A stretch of 64,000 bases of DNA from Granulosicoccus antarcticus IMCC3135 (lineage in GTDB: Bacteria > Pseudomonadota > Gammaproteobacteria > Granulosicoccales > Granulosicoccaceae): assembly GCF_002215215.1 (NCBI RefSeq), contig NZ_CP018632.1, positions 1,980,501 through 2,044,500 of the forward strand, read 5' to 3'. The notes beneath the pieces are model-generated. The model ran no database searches, was not told the DNA's origin, and saw nothing but the letters and a program-made list of their open reading frames with translations. Below are positions 8,308 through 17,886 of the stretch, one piece after another. Numbering within the stretch: position 1 is the stretch's first letter; every line of letters starts with the position of its first letter. The translations under genes were made by a program, and so were the position numbers.

Positions 8308-9140
8308 ATTTGCTGGAAGTTGAAGACCTCAAGGTTTCTTTCCCGACACGTAATGGTGTGTTCGATGCTGTGCGAGGTGTCTCGTTCTCTCTGGGTCATG
8401 AGCGTCTTGGGATCGTGGGTGAGTCCGGGTCAGGGAAGTCGCTGACTGGCCGCGCCATATTGCGCCTGATTCGACCGCCCGGAAAGATGAGTGCTGCCCG
8501 AATGTCGCTTGAGGGCGATGATCTGCTCGCCATGAGCGACAAAGCTATGCGTGCGGTACGCGGTCAGCGAATCTCCATGGTTATGCAGGATCCCAAGTTT
8601 TCTCTGAACCCGGTGATGACAGTCGGTGCGCAGATTGTTGAGGCCTACCGACAAAACGATCGAAGCAGCCGTCGTGAGCGCCGTCAGAAGGCGCTGGACA
8701 TGCTTGATGCGGTAGCTATCCGTGATCCGGAGCGTGTTTTCAATGCCTACCCGCACGAGTTATCCGGAGGTATGGGGCAGCGCGTGATGATCGCCATGAT
8801 GCTTATTCCGAACCCACGTATTCTGATTGCTGATGAGCCGACCTCGGCACTGGATGTGACGGTGCAGATGCAAGTGCTCAATATCATGGACAAGCTGGTA
8901 TCACAGAGGGGGATGGGACTGATTTTCATCAGCCACGATCTCAATCTGGTCTCCTCTTTCTGTGATCGGGTACTGATCATGTACGGTGGACGGGTGGTGG
9001 AAACCTGTCGAGCGGATGAGCTATACCAAGCCAAGCATCCCTACACTCAGGGGTTGCTTGATTCATTACCCAGACTGGATGCACCCAGCAAGCGCTTATC
9101 CGTGCTTCAGCGTGATCCTGCGTGGAGGGACGCCGGGTGA
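8304..9140 (+). CDS. Peptide ABC transporter ATP-binding protein, DppD type
   Basis: 278 residues. Walker A GESGSGKS, ABC signature HELSGGMGQR, Walker B ILIADEPTSALD and the switch histidine in FISHDLN are all visible. It is about 50 residues shorter than E. coli DppD and lacks the C-terminal cysteine cluster of the oligo/dipeptide extension, a form common in Ddp-like systems. It overlaps the upstream permease by ATGA and is separated from the second ATPase gene by 79 bases. Energises the importer as one half of the ATPase pair. Confidence 0.92.
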   Translation: MNLLEVEDLKVSFPTRNGVFDAVRGVSFSLGHERLGIVGESGSGKSLTGRAILRLIRPPGKMSAARMSLEGDDLLAMSDKAMRAVRGQRISMVMQDPKFSLNPVMTVGAQIVEAYRQNDRSSRRERRQKALDMLDAVAIRDPERVFNAYPHELSGGMGQRVMIAMMLIPNPRILIADEPTSALDVTVQMQVLNIMDKLVSQRGMGLIFISHDLNLVSSFCDRVLIMYGGRVVETCRADELYQAKHPYTQGLLDSLPRLDAPSKRLSVLQRDPAWRDAG

Positions 9141-9219
9141 GAAAGCCTTTTCAGAAGTCGGCTGTTCTTGCAGGTCGTGGGTATGCAGATCCGGCAGGCA
9201 ATCTGGTTAAACAAAGCTC

Positions 9220-9984
9220 ATGAGCGACGGTATCGTCATAGACCAGCTGAATGTCTGGTTCGGTCAGCATCATGATCGTGTGCAGGCTGTGAAGGATGTG
9301 AGCCTGAAGGTACCCGCCGGTGCTTCGGTTGGTCTTGTCGGTGAAAGTGGTTCCGGCAAGTCGACTATCCTGCGAGCACTGACAGGGTTGGTCAATACCT
9401 GGTCAGGAACTTTAGAGGTTGCCGGAGAAACGTTGGGCAAACAGCGCTCCCGGTCGTTCTACAACACGGTGCAAATGGTGTTTCAAGACCCCTATGCGTC
9501 ATTGCATCCACGTCATTCGGTCGATCAGGTGCTGAGCGAAACACTCTCATTGCACAAGCTGGATAATATAGACGGTCGCATTGTCAGTCTGCTGGAGGAT
9601 GTCGGTCTGGGTCGCCAGTTCCGGTTTCGTTATCCGCATCAGCTCTCGGGCGGGCAGCGTCAGCGAGTTGCTATTGCTCGTGCCCTTGCTGCAGAGCCAT
9701 CTATTTTATTGCTGGATGAGCCGACGTCAGCCCTGGATGTTTCGGTACAGGCAGAAATTCTCAATCTGTTGAGTGATCTGCGCGAGCAACGTCAATTGAC
9801 CTATCTGATGGTGTCTCACAATCTGGCTGTCGTCGGCCACCTGTGTGAGTCGGTGGCTGTCATGCAAAGTGGTGAAATTGTGGAGATGCTGTCAGTGGAA
9901 GATTTACGCAGCAACAATGCAACCCAGCCGTATACAAGGGAGTTGCTGACAAGTTCACTGGGGTATGTGCGCTCAGACATCTAG
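9220..9984 (+). CDS. Peptide ABC transporter ATP-binding protein, DppF type
   Basis: 254 residues with Walker A GESGSGKST, signature HQLSGGQRQRVAIARAL, Walker B ILLLDEPTSALDVSVQ and the switch loop MVSHNL. Like its partner it lacks the usual C-terminal extension. It is the last gene of the importer operon; its 3' end overlaps the end of the convergent tag gene by 12 bases (9973-9984), and no terminator is visible between the two. Confidence 0.92.
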   Translation: MSDGIVIDQLNVWFGQHHDRVQAVKDVSLKVPAGASVGLVGESGSGKSTILRALTGLVNTWSGTLEVAGETLGKQRSRSFYNTVQMVFQDPYASLHPRHSVDQVLSETLSLHKLDNIDGRIVSLLEDVGLGRQFRFRYPHQLSGGQRQRVAIARALAAEPSILLLDEPTSALDVSVQAEILNLLSDLREQRQLTYLMVSHNLAVVGHLCESVAVMQSGEIVEMLSVEDLRSNNATQPYTRELLTSSLGYVRSDI

Positions 9985-10644
9985 AATGGTTGCTTGCGCA
10001 GTTGGCTCAGCATGTTGGCATTCTAAGCTCTGAGGATCGCACAACGGACGCTTGAACGTTTTCCGTGCCTGTTCAACGGGTTGTCGGCAGTGGCAATCAG
10101 ACACATGATCATTGACGATTCCCAGTGCCTGCATCAACGCATACATGGTAGTCGGGCCGACAAAGCTCCAGCCACGCCGTTTCAGGGCCTGGCTCAGGGC
10201 CGTGGATTCTATGGATGTCGGATTGACCTCCAGCCAGTCACGCGTCACGCAGGCGGGACGTTGCGCAGCTGGCGGCTCGAACTGCCAGAAGAAGCCTGCG
10301 ATAGACCCAACCTCATCCTGAAGAGCGAGTGCACATTGCGCATTGTTGATTGTTGATCGAATCTTGCGCCTGTTTCGAATGATGCGAGCGTCCTGCATCA
10401 GTCTGTCTACATCAGTATCAGTAAACTGTGCGACAAGGGAAATGTCGAATCCCTTGAACACCTCTCTGAACGCGGGCCTTCGATGCAGGATGGTGCGCCA
10501 GCTGAGTCCTGACTGGAATCCCTCGAGACATACTTTCTCGAAGAACAGCTGATCGCAGTCTATCGGGTGTCCCCATTCAGTGTCGTGATAGTGCTGGAAT
10601 ACGGGATCATTGACTGGAAGAGGGCAGCCGACACTATCTGTCAT
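9973..10644 (-). CDS. tag: DNA-3-methyladenine glycosylase I
   Basis: 223 residues from the ATG at 10644. It contains the Tag pattern DPVFQHYHDTEWGHP followed by LFFEKVCLEGFQSGLSWRTIL, the central KIRSTINNAQ region and the TTMYALMQALGIVNDH C-terminal part. Cys7 and the HVSDCHCR segment supply the expected zinc-binding Cys and His residues. The enzyme excises 3-methyladenine from alkylated DNA, leaving an abasic site. The open frame continues about 60 residues upstream without similarity to the family, so the internal ATG is the better start. Divergent from the ribosomal cluster and convergent with the peptide importer. Confidence 0.9.
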   Translation of the reverse strand: MTDSVGCPLPVNDPVFQHYHDTEWGHPIDCDQLFFEKVCLEGFQSGLSWRTILHRRPAFREVFKGFDISLVAQFTDTDVDRLMQDARIIRNRRKIRSTINNAQCALALQDEVGSIAGFFWQFEPPAAQRPACVTRDWLEVNPTSIESTALSQALKRRGWSFVGPTTMYALMQALGIVNDHVSDCHCRQPVEQARKTFKRPLCDPQSLECQHAEPTAQATILDV

Positions 10645-11102
10645 GGTTTCAGTCCAGATTTCACGGGTTGATGAGGTTGATTCAGCTATCGGCAATACGG
10701 CGTAGATTATGTGTGCCACGTTCATGAATAGCTGAGAAAGATTAAAGAATGCGGTAGCATTGCCGCAATACCTCGCTCTGACGGCAATCTCTGAGTCTGT
10801 ATTTTCAGGATTACACCTGATGAGCGCATCCATAACACCGGTATTGGTAAAAAGGCGATCGTAAGGGTAGCGATAGCGATATTTAGGTGTTATAGTGGTG
10901 CACTAACCAACTCGGCGTGGTCACCCCGCTGAGTTTTGTATTTATTTCGGTTGTATTACTTCGTTCCGGGCTGCACGGCTCGGCTACAAATCAACCCCCG
11001 ATAAACAGTTCGCCGCCAAGCGATCTGCACCACATGGGGGGATGGCGAGTGGTCCCACTGTGCGTGCTGTTTTGGACGTTATTGAGTATGTGGGAGAAAA
11101 CG
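10645..11102 (+). promoter_or_regulatory. Leader and promoter region of the ribosomal cluster (no gene)
   Basis: 458 bases between tag and rplC without a supportable gene. An upstream extension of the rplC frame to 10917 does not look like protein, and there is not enough room for rpsJ (about 310 bases) in an open frame. A TATAGT box (10891-10896) is a plausible -10 element; the -35 is poor. The attenuator-like hairpin listed separately follows. A long leader ahead of this operon recalls the L4-controlled S10 leader of enterobacteria, but conservation of that control here is inference. Confidence 0.5.
10911..10950 (+). terminator. Attenuator-like hairpin with T-rich tail in the rplC leader
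   Basis: A stem of seven pairs (CTCGGCG 10911-10917 with CGCTGAG 10927-10933, one G-T pair, plus two more inner pairs) is followed directly by TTTTGTATTTATTT. This is the form of an intrinsic terminator, placed about 170 bases upstream of rplC and pointing into the operon. It could be a regulated attenuator, or a relic of the terminator of a gene formerly upstream. Confidence 0.5.
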
Positions 11103-11756
11103 ATGACTCTTGGTGTAGTTGGCCGCAAACTGGGCATGACGCGTGTATTCGACGACACGGGCGTTTCAACGCCTGTTACGGTCATCGAAGTAGCGAAAAA
11201 CCGAATCACTGCTAGAAAAACCATGGAACGTGACGGTTACGTCAGCGTTCAGGTGACTACCGGTGAAAAGAAAGCCATTCATTTGAGCAAAGCGCAGATT
11301 GGCCATTTCGCCAAAGCTGGCGTTGGTGCTGGACGTGGTCTCTGGGAATTCCGTCTTGAAGGCGAAGAAGGTAGCGACCTCGAAGTAGGTGGCGAATTTG
11401 GCATGGAGATCTTTGAACTCGGCCAGAAAGTAGACGTATCAGGCACCAGTATCGGTAAAGGTTTTGCCGGTGGTGTGAAGCGTCATAACTTCCAGATGCA
11501 GGATGCCACTCACGGTAACTCTCTGTCTCATCGTGCGCCCGGTTCAATCGGTCAGAACCAGACGCCAGGACGAGTGTTCAAAGGCAAGAAAATGGCAGGA
11601 CATATGGGTGCAGTCAGTCGCACTACACAAAACCTGCAAGTGGTACGAATCGATGAGGGTCGTGAAGTCATTCTCATTAAGGGTGCAGTGCCCGGCGCCG
11701 ATGGCAGCGACGTTATCATCAAGCCGGCCGTCAAGCAAAAGAACGCAAAGAGCTAA
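11103..11756 (+). CDS. rplC: Ribosomal protein L3
   Basis: 217 residues from the ATG at 11103, with ribosome site GGGAG just upstream. The start [16 protein letters not shown] and the [17 protein letters not shown] and [23 protein letters not shown] segments are characteristic. L3 is an early assembly protein of the large subunit, binding 23S rRNA near the 3' end; the Gln in the GQNQTPGR region corresponds to the methylated Gln of E. coli L3. It is the first gene of the cluster here, whereas rpsJ normally precedes it. Confidence 0.98.
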   Translation: MTLGVVGRKLGMTRVFDDTGVSTPVTVIEVAKNRITARKTMERDGYVSVQVTTGEKKAIHLSKAQIGHFAKAGVGAGRGLWEFRLEGEEGSDLEVGGEFGMEIFELGQKVDVSGTSIGKGFAGGVKRHNFQMQDATHGNSLSHRAPGSIGQNQTPGRVFKGKKMAGHMGAVSRTTQNLQVVRIDEGREVILIKGAVPGADGSDVIIKPAVKQKNAKS

Positions 11757-11760
11757 GACG

Positions 11761-12363
11761 ATGGATTTAAAAACACATAGCGGCGGATCTGTATCCGTTG
11801 CAGACTCCGTTTTTGGAGTTGATTACAACGAAGGTCTGGTTCACCAGATCGTGACTGCCTATCTGGCAGCGGCACGTGCCGGAACTTCAGCGCAGAAAAC
11901 GCGTTCAGAAGTTAGCGGTGGTGGTGCAAAGCCTTGGCGTCAGAAGGGTACAGGTCGTGCTCGTGCTGGTACTTCACGTAGTCCTATCTGGACTGGTGGT
12001 GGCGTAACGTTCGCTTCCAAGACTCGTGATTACTCACAGAAAGTCAATAAGAAAATGTATCGCGGTGCGATTCGTTCGATTCTGTCGCATGCAGCAGCTG
12101 AAGGTCGGTTGATTGTTGTTGACAGTCTTGAAGTTACAGAGTCCAAGACCAAGGCTATGAAGGCGAAGATGGCCGAGCTGGGTGTCAAGAAAGTTCTGTT
12201 TCTGATGGATGACGTGACTGAGTCCGTTTATCTGGCCAGCCGTAATATTCCCTACGTACAGGTGCTTGATGTCGAAGGCGTCGATCCTGTCAGTCTGGTG
12301 CGTTTTCCGCACATCGTCGCCACTGCGGCGGCCGTGAAGCAGCTGGAGGAGCGCTTTTCATGA
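11761..12363 (+). CDS. rplD: Ribosomal protein L4
   Basis: 200 residues from the ATG at 11761, four bases after rplC. The long extended loop (SGGGAKPWRQKGTGRARAG) that lines the peptide exit tunnel is intact. In enterobacteria L4 is also the repressor of its own operon by acting on the S10 leader; whether it does so here is not shown by the sequence. It overlaps rplW by ATGA. Confidence 0.98.
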   Translation: MDLKTHSGGSVSVADSVFGVDYNEGLVHQIVTAYLAAARAGTSAQKTRSEVSGGGAKPWRQKGTGRARAGTSRSPIWTGGGVTFASKTRDYSQKVNKKMYRGAIRSILSHAAAEGRLIVVDSLEVTESKTKAMKAKMAELGVKKVLFLMDDVTESVYLASRNIPYVQVLDVEGVDPVSLVRFPHIVATAAAVKQLEERFS

Positions 12364-12659
12364 ATGACCAACGTCTCTATCAGGTGATTCTCGCACCTCA
12401 TATTTCGGAGAAGACTGCAACTGCATCCGAGCTGGAAGGTCGTCATACCTTTCGTGTTGCCAATAACGCAACAAAGCTGGAAGTTCGCAAGGCCGTCGAA
12501 AAATTATTCGATGTGACTGTGCGCAGCGTGCAAATTGTCAATGTTCACGGCAAGACCAAGCGATTTGGTCAAAGTGAAGGCAAGCGCTCTGATTGGAAAA
12601 AGGCCATCGTCCGCCTGGCTGAAGGGCAGGACATCGACTTCATGGGTATGGAGGCTTAG
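12360..12659 (+). CDS. rplW: Ribosomal protein L23
   Basis: 99 residues, usual length. The N-terminal YQVILAPHISEKTATASE and the NKATKLEVRKAVEKLF-like segment mark L23, which sits at the exit of the peptide tunnel and docks trigger factor and SRP. Start overlaps the rplD stop by four bases; rplB follows after three bases. Confidence 0.98.
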   Translation: MNDQRLYQVILAPHISEKTATASELEGRHTFRVANNATKLEVRKAVEKLFDVTVRSVQIVNVHGKTKRFGQSEGKRSDWKKAIVRLAEGQDIDFMGMEA

Positions 12660-12662
12660 ATC

Positions 12663-13490
12663 ATGGCTCTCGTAAAGTCAAAACCGACATCGCCCGGAAA
12701 GCGGTTTCAGGTTCGAGTAGTTAACAAAGACCTTTCCAAGGAAGGTCCATACGAGCCATTGGTCGAAAGTCTGTCCAAGTCTGGTGGTCGTAACAACAAA
12801 GGTCGCATCACTACCCGTCATATCGGTGGTGGACACAAGCGTCGTTATCGAGTAATCGATTTCAAACGCAACAAGGACGGCATTCCCGCAGTAGTTGAGC
12901 GTCTGGAATACGATCCTAACCGTACAGCCCATATTGCTCTGCTCAAGTATGCAGACGGTGAGCGTCGTTATATTCTGGCTCCCAAGGGTGTTGCTGCTGG
13001 CACACCTCTGATGTCAGGTCGCGAATCTGCAATCAAGCCAGGTAACTGCTTGCCATTGGCCAACATTCCAGTTGGTTCGACTGTTCATGCAATCGAGCTC
13101 AAGCCAGGTCGCGGTGCACAGGTTGCTCGTAGTGCCGGCGCTGCTGTTCAGTTGGTTGCACGAGAAGGCATGTACGCCACGTTGCGTTTGCGTTCTGGTG
13201 AGATGCGACGTGTGCAGACTGATTGTCGCGCCACTATTGGTGAAGTTGGCAACTCAGAGCATTCATTGCAGAAACTCGGTAAGGCTGGTGCTCAGCGCTG
13301 GCGTGGTGTTCGTCCAACCGTTCGCGGTGTGGCGATGAACCCGGTCGATCATCCACATGGTGGTGGTGAAGGCCGTACATCGGGTGGTCGTCATCCTGTA
13401 AGTCCTTGGGGCACGCCTACCAAGGGTTACAAAACTCGTTCAAACAAACGTACCGACAGCATGATCGTGCGTCGTCGCAGCAAGAAATAG
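12663..13490 (+). CDS. rplB: Ribosomal protein L2
   Basis: 275 residues. The C-terminal part carries the conserved [13 protein letters not shown] segment with the histidine close to the peptidyl-transferase centre, followed by the basic tail. L2 joins the subunits and is needed for peptidyl transfer. Tightly packed between rplW and rpsS. Confidence 0.99.
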   Translation: MALVKSKPTSPGKRFQVRVVNKDLSKEGPYEPLVESLSKSGGRNNKGRITTRHIGGGHKRRYRVIDFKRNKDGIPAVVERLEYDPNRTAHIALLKYADGERRYILAPKGVAAGTPLMSGRESAIKPGNCLPLANIPVGSTVHAIELKPGRGAQVARSAGAAVQLVAREGMYATLRLRSGEMRRVQTDCRATIGEVGNSEHSLQKLGKAGAQRWRGVRPTVRGVAMNPVDHPHGGGEGRTSGGRHPVSPWGTPTKGYKTRSNKRTDSMIVRRRSKK

Positions 13491-13503
13491 GAGGTAGAGA
13501 CTC

Positions 13504-13776
13504 GTGCCACGTTCCCTGAAAAAAGGCCCGTTCGTCGATTATCACCTCGTTAAGAAGGTCGATGAAGCTCGCGCCGCAAATAGCAAGCGTCCAATCAAGA
13601 CATGGTCGCGCCGATCAATGATCCTGCCTGACATGGTGGGCCTGACCATAGCCGTTCATAACGGTCGTGTACATGTGCCGGTATTGGTTTCCGAAAACAT
13701 GGTAGGGCACAAGCTTGGTGAGTTCGCGGCTACGCGTACTTACAAAGGCCACGTCGCTGACAAGAAATCGAGATAG
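13504..13776 (+). CDS. rpsS: Ribosomal protein S19
   Basis: 90 residues with a GTG start preceded by GGAGG. Sequence [18 protein letters not shown] and the [14 protein letters not shown] segment are standard for S19, which contacts the head of the small subunit with S13 and the A-site tRNA. Separated from rplV by two bases. Confidence 0.98.
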   Translation: MPRSLKKGPFVDYHLVKKVDEARAANSKRPIKTWSRRSMILPDMVGLTIAVHNGRVHVPVLVSENMVGHKLGEFAATRTYKGHVADKKSR

Positions 13777-13778
13777 TC

Positions 13779-14117
13779 ATGCAAGTCGAATCAACATTGA
13801 AGATGGCCCGCATCTCACCGCAGAAAGTGCGGTTGGTTGCAGATCAGATCCGTGGGCTCCCTGTCGAAGGTGCGCTGGAGCTTCTTACTTTTAGTGAGAA
13901 GAAAGCCGGTGGCCTTATCAAGAAGCTGGTAGATAGTGCTATTGCCAACGCCGAGCACAATGAAGGCGCCGACATCGATGAGCTGAAAATTTCAGCCATA
14001 CAAGTTAATGCAGGGCCAGTCATGAAGCGCCTGCGAGCCAGAGCAAAAGGCCGAGGTAACCGAATTCTCAAGCGTACCAGTCATATTACCGTGACCGTTT
14101 CGGACGGCAGGAGCTAA
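13779..14117 (+). CDS. rplV: Ribosomal protein L22
   Basis: 112 residues. [18 protein letters not shown] near the N-terminus and the C-terminal hairpin ([18 protein letters not shown]), which reaches into the exit tunnel and is a known site of macrolide resistance changes, are intact. Three bases before rpsC. Confidence 0.98.
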   Translation: MQVESTLKMARISPQKVRLVADQIRGLPVEGALELLTFSEKKAGGLIKKLVDSAIANAEHNEGADIDELKISAIQVNAGPVMKRLRARAKGRGNRILKRTSHITVTVSDGRS

Positions 14118-14120
14118 ACG

Positions 14121-14804
14121 ATGGGTCAAAAAGTACATCCGATTGGTATCCGCCTGGGTATATCCCAGGATTGGAATTCCACCTGGTATGCCGGTAGTGA
14201 AGACTATGCGAACTACCTGAACGATGACATCAAGATTCGAAAATTCCTGAAAAAGGAACTTTCACATGCTTCTGTCAGCCGTATTCAGATTCAACGTCCT
14301 GCCAAGTCGATCATCATCACGATCCACTCAGCTCGTCCGGGAATCGTCATCGGTAAGAAGGGTGAAGACGTAGAACGTCTGCGCCGTGTACTGGCGCCGA
14401 TGCTGGGAATCAACATCAACAATGTGAAGATCAACATTGCTGAAATCCGCAAGCCGGAGTTGGATGCTCAGCTGGTCGCTGAAGGTGTCGCTCAGCAGTT
14501 GGAACGTCGAGTCATGTTCCGACGTGCCATGAAGCGTGTATTGACTAACACCATGCGCCTTGGTGCTCAAGGTGTGAAGATTGCCGTATCCGGTCGACTG
14601 AACGGGGCAGAGATTGCTCGTCGCGAGTGGTATCACGATGGACGTGTTCCATTGCATACTCTCCGTGCTGACATCGACTACGGCGTTGCCGAGGCGCATA
14701 CTACCTATGGTGTTATCGGCATCAAGGTCTGGATCTGTCACGGTGAAGTGTTCGACCTCGAAGAAAAACGCTCTAAAAGCGTTGCTAACACCACCAGCAA
14801 GTAA
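14121..14804 (+). CDS. rpsC: Ribosomal protein S3
   Basis: 227 residues. N-terminal [14 protein letters not shown], a KH domain with GxxG as VIGKKGED, and the C-terminal [20 protein letters not shown] region are present. S3 forms part of the mRNA entry helicase. Followed by an unusually long 99-base gap before rplP. Confidence 0.98.
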   Translation: MGQKVHPIGIRLGISQDWNSTWYAGSEDYANYLNDDIKIRKFLKKELSHASVSRIQIQRPAKSIIITIHSARPGIVIGKKGEDVERLRRVLAPMLGININNVKINIAEIRKPELDAQLVAEGVAQQLERRVMFRRAMKRVLTNTMRLGAQGVKIAVSGRLNGAEIARREWYHDGRVPLHTLRADIDYGVAEAHTTYGVIGIKVWICHGEVFDLEEKRSKSVANTTSK

Positions 14805-14837
14805 AAGGCTGGCGATTCAAATCAAGAGACCTGGCTG

Positions 14838-14861
14838 AACATGAACCGTAAGGTTCATGTT
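14838..14861 (+). other. GNRA-tetraloop hairpin between rpsC and rplP
   Basis: Perfect ten-pair stem AACATGAACC / GGTTCATGTT closed by the tetraloop GTAA, in the 99-base gap between rpsC and rplP. It lacks a T tail, so an RNA stabiliser, processing site or protein-binding site is more likely than a terminator. Confidence 0.7.
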
Positions 14862-14903
14862 TCGCAAAACAATGAGTCTCGGTAGTAGACAGAGCAACGA
14901 GAA

Positions 14904-15317
14904 ATGCTTCAACCAAAAAGAACCAAATTCAGGAAACAGCACACGGGGCGAAACCGTGGTCTGGCTCAGAACGGCAACAAGGTCAGCTTCGGCGAATATG
15001 GCCTGAAAGCGACTGCTCGCGGTCGTTTGACTGCCCGTCAGATCGAATCTGCCCGTCGTGCCATGACACGTCACATCAAGCGTGGTGGTAAAATCTGGAT
15101 CCGAATCTTCCCTGACACACCTGTCACCAAGAAGCCAATCGAAGTTCGAATGGGTAAAGGTAAAGGTAACGTCGAGTACTGGGTAGCCAAGATCCAACCT
15201 GGCAAGATGCTCTATGAAATGGAAGGCGTTTCAGAAGAGATAGCACGCGAGGCATTTGCCCTGGCAGCTGCTAAATTGCCGCTCGGTACCCAATTTGTTG
15301 TGAGGACTGCAGCGTAA
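14904..15317 (+). CDS. rplP: Ribosomal protein L16
   Basis: 137 residues. [19 protein letters not shown] at the start and [10 protein letters not shown] near the end identify L16, which binds near the A-site of the large subunit. Shares its last base with the rpmC start region (TAATG overlap). Confidence 0.98.
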   Translation: MLQPKRTKFRKQHTGRNRGLAQNGNKVSFGEYGLKATARGRLTARQIESARRAMTRHIKRGGKIWIRIFPDTPVTKKPIEVRMGKGKGNVEYWVAKIQPGKMLYEMEGVSEEIAREAFALAAAKLPLGTQFVVRTAA

Positions 15318-15523
15318 TGGCTGATACAAACGCATCAGAGCTCAAGACCAAATCGGTTGAAGAGCTGAACACAGAGCTTAGCGGCCTGTTTCGTGAACAA
15401 TTCAACCTGCGTATGCAGCGTGGATCGGGACAAGACGTAAAGCCGCACAATTTCAAGCGGGTGCGCCGTCAGATCGCGCGCATCAAGACTATCATCCACC
15501 AGAAGCAGTCTGCAGGGGCCTGA
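15317..15523 (+). CDS. rpmC: Ribosomal protein L29
   Basis: 68 residues, two helices. [24 protein letters not shown] then [13 protein letters not shown] identify L29 at the tunnel exit beside L23. The start overlaps the rplP stop by one base and rpsQ follows after two bases. Confidence 0.97.
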   Translation: MADTNASELKTKSVEELNTELSGLFREQFNLRMQRGSGQDVKPHNFKRVRRQIARIKTIIHQKQSAGA

Positions 15524-15525
15524 TT

Positions 15526-15807
15526 ATGAGTGAGCAGAACGAATCAGCCACAGTAGGCTCTAGTACTCGGACAGTTGTTGGTCGTGTTACCAGCAATAAG
15601 ATGGAACAAACTGCCACTGTGCAGGTTGAACGTCGCATCAAGCATCCTATCTATGGCAAGTACATGCGCCGTAGTAAGAAGTATCATGTGCATGATGAAA
15701 AGAACGAACTGAACATCGGCGATATGGTTCAGATCAAAGAGTGCCGACCTTTGTCCAAGACCAAATCCTGGACTCTGGACAAGGTACTCGTCGAAGCAGC
15801 TGAATAA
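15526..15807 (+). CDS. rpsQ: Ribosomal protein S17
   Basis: 93 residues. [21 protein letters not shown] and the [18 protein letters not shown] segment are typical of this OB-fold, early-binding small-subunit protein. A 55-base gap with no gene separates it from rplN. Confidence 0.98.
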   Translation: MSEQNESATVGSSTRTVVGRVTSNKMEQTATVQVERRIKHPIYGKYMRRSKKYHVHDEKNELNIGDMVQIKECRPLSKTKSWTLDKVLVEAAE

Positions 15808-15862
15808 GGCTGTTGTCGATAATGAACATTAACAATCGTGGCTGGATAAAGAGTAGCGTCCG

Positions 15863-16231
15863 ATGATTCAAATGCAAACTGTCCTCAATGTGGCAGACAA
15901 CAGTGGCGCACGCCGAGTAATGTGCATCAAGGTGTTGGGTGGATCGCACCGTCGATACGCGCGAGTAGGCGACGTCATCAAGGTTAGTGTCAAAGACGCT
16001 ATCCCTAGAGGCAAGGTCAAGAAGGGTGAAGTCTATAATGCAGTAGTAGTACGTACTGCAAAGGCAATTCGCCGCGGTGATGGTTCTGCAATTCGATTTG
16101 ACGCCAATGCGGCTGTCATCCTGAATGCAAAGCTGGAGCCGGTAGGAACCCGTATCTTTGGCCCCGTGACTCGTGAACTTCGTAACGAAAAGTTCATGAA
16201 GATCGTCTCCCTCGCACCTGAAGTGCTGTAA
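15863..16231 (+). CDS. rplN: Ribosomal protein L14
   Basis: 122 residues, the standard length. Begins [19 protein letters not shown] and contains [13 protein letters not shown] near the C-terminus. L14 bridges to the small subunit. In enterobacteria it opens the spc operon; here no break in gene order is visible before it. Confidence 0.98.
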   Translation: MIQMQTVLNVADNSGARRVMCIKVLGGSHRRYARVGDVIKVSVKDAIPRGKVKKGEVYNAVVVRTAKAIRRGDGSAIRFDANAAVILNAKLEPVGTRIFGPVTRELRNEKFMKIVSLAPEVL

Positions 16232-16276
16232 GGCGCGGACGGGATCGACAAGCCAAAACGGCGAATAGGCAAGAAT

Positions 16277-16591
16277 ATGCAACGTATCAAACAAGGCGAC
16301 GATGTCATCGTACTCGTCGGTAGGGACAAAGGTCGACGGGGTAAGGTTGAATCCATACTCGGTGACCGTGTAATTGTTGACGGAATCAACCTGGTCAAGA
16401 AGCACGCCAAGGGCAACCCTCAGATGGGTGATCCGGGTGGCATCCAGGAAAAGGAACTGTCAATTCATATATCGAATGTTGCGCTGTTCAACGCTTCTTT
16501 AAAGAAGGGTGGGCGCATCGGGTTTCGCACAAACGATGAAGATCAGAAGGAACGTTTTTTCCTTTCTGATTCTTCCTCAGTGGACAGTTGA
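16277..16591 (+). CDS. rplX: Ribosomal protein L24
   Basis: 104 residues. [20 protein letters not shown] is the KOW motif, and the [12 protein letters not shown] segment follows. L24 starts 50S assembly. Its 3' end lies a few bases from the rplE start. Confidence 0.98.
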   Translation: MQRIKQGDDVIVLVGRDKGRRGKVESILGDRVIVDGINLVKKHAKGNPQMGDPGGIQEKELSIHISNVALFNASLKKGGRIGFRTNDEDQKERFFLSDSSSVDS

Positions 16592-16596
16592 GCGTC

Positions 16597-17136
16597 ATGG
16601 CCAGGTTAATAGCAGATTACCGCGAGAGAATTATTCCTCTGATGATGGAGGAGCATAAGTACCAAAGCATCATGCAGGTACCTCGCATTGAGAAGATCAC
16701 CATCAACATGGGTCTCGGTGAGGCTCTGGGTGACAAGAAGGTACTTGAGCATGCTGTCAAGGACATGACTGCAATCAGCGGGCAGAAGCCTGTCGTGACT
16801 GTTGCTCGCAAATCAATTGCGGGTTTCAAGATTCGTGACGGTTATCCTATCGGTGCCAAAGTGACTTTGCGTCGGGCTCGTATGTTTGAATTTCTCGACC
16901 GTCTTGTTGCAGTATCCATTCCCCGTATTCGTGACTTTCGTGGCATCAGCCCCAAGTCATTTGACGGACGTGGCAACTACAGCATGGGCGTGAAGGAACA
17001 GATCATCTTCCCTGAGATCGAATACGACAAGATTGATGCAGTGCGTGGTATGGATATCACTATCACTACCTCTGCGAAGACTGATGCAGAAGCCTTGTCA
17101 CTGTTGAAGAAATTCAACTTTCCTTTCCGCCAATAG
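16597..17136 (+). CDS. rplE: Ribosomal protein L5
   Basis: 179 residues from the ATG at 16597 (a TTG nine bases earlier is less likely, as family members start with MARL-like sequence). [16 protein letters not shown] and [20 protein letters not shown] are diagnostic. L5 carries 5S rRNA in the central protuberance. Confidence 0.98.
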   Translation: MARLIADYRERIIPLMMEEHKYQSIMQVPRIEKITINMGLGEALGDKKVLEHAVKDMTAISGQKPVVTVARKSIAGFKIRDGYPIGAKVTLRRARMFEFLDRLVAVSIPRIRDFRGISPKSFDGRGNYSMGVKEQIIFPEIEYDKIDAVRGMDITITTSAKTDAEALSLLKKFNFPFRQ

Positions 17137-17149
17137 GAACGCGACACTC

Positions 17150-17455
17150 ATGGCAAAGAAATCAATGATTGCGCGCGAGAACAAGCGCACCAAGCTGGTA
17201 AAACAGTTTGCAGACAAACGAACTGTTCTGAAAGAGACGATCTCTTCAGAAGAAGTAAGCTTTGAAGAAAAAATGGAAGCGGTTACCGCTTTGCAAAAAC
17301 TGCCGCGTGATTCTTCACCGGCACGTCAGCGTAACCGCTGCCGTATCACAGGTAGGCCTCATGGGTACTATCGTAAATTTGGCCTTAGCCGTAACAAGCT
17401 TCGTGAAGCAGCCATGCGCGGTGACGTGCCTGGTCTTGTTAAAGCAAGCTGGTAG
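17150..17455 (+). CDS. rpsN: Ribosomal protein S14 (long, zinc-free form)
   Basis: 101 residues. [17 protein letters not shown] at the start and [21 protein letters not shown] mark the long C-minus S14 that lacks the four-cysteine zinc site, the usual form in gammaproteobacteria. Twelve bases before rpsH. Confidence 0.98.
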   Translation: MAKKSMIARENKRTKLVKQFADKRTVLKETISSEEVSFEEKMEAVTALQKLPRDSSPARQRNRCRITGRPHGYYRKFGLSRNKLREAAMRGDVPGLVKASW

Positions 17456-17467
17456 GAGAATTCAATC

Positions 17468-17863
17468 ATGAGTATGTCTGACCCCATAGCCGACATGCTG
17501 ACCCGTATTCGTAACGGTCAGCAGGCGCGCAAGGTATCGGTATCCATGCCCGCAGCGAAACTGAAGTCCAGTGTCGCGCAGGTATTGCAAGATGAAGGTT
17601 ACGTTGGAAGCTTCAGCACTGAAGTTGTCGACGGCAAGCCCACTCTGACCGTTACATTGAAGTATTTTGATGGTAAGCCCGTCATCGACAAGATCAAGCG
17701 AATCAGTCGTCCTGGTCTACGACAGTATGAAGGTGCCAACTCAATCCCCGAAGTTCTCGGTGGGCTAGGTATTGCCGTTATCTCCACCTCTCATGGTGTG
17801 ATGACTGGTAGACAAGCCGCCGCCCAGGGTTTTGGTGGCGAAATCATCTGCACCGTCAGCTAA
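17468..17863 (+). CDS. rpsH: Ribosomal protein S8
   Basis: 131 residues, with ribosome site AGGAG 10 bases ahead of the [18 protein letters not shown] and the C-terminal [19 protein letters not shown] identify S8, a primary 16S binder and the spc-operon repressor in E. coli. Confidence 0.98.
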   Translation: MSMSDPIADMLTRIRNGQQARKVSVSMPAAKLKSSVAQVLQDEGYVGSFSTEVVDGKPTLTVTLKYFDGKPVIDKIKRISRPGLRQYEGANSIPEVLGGLGIAVISTSHGVMTGRQAAAQGFGGEIICTVS

Positions 17864-17886
17864 TCGGCGCTCCGGAGAATATAACA

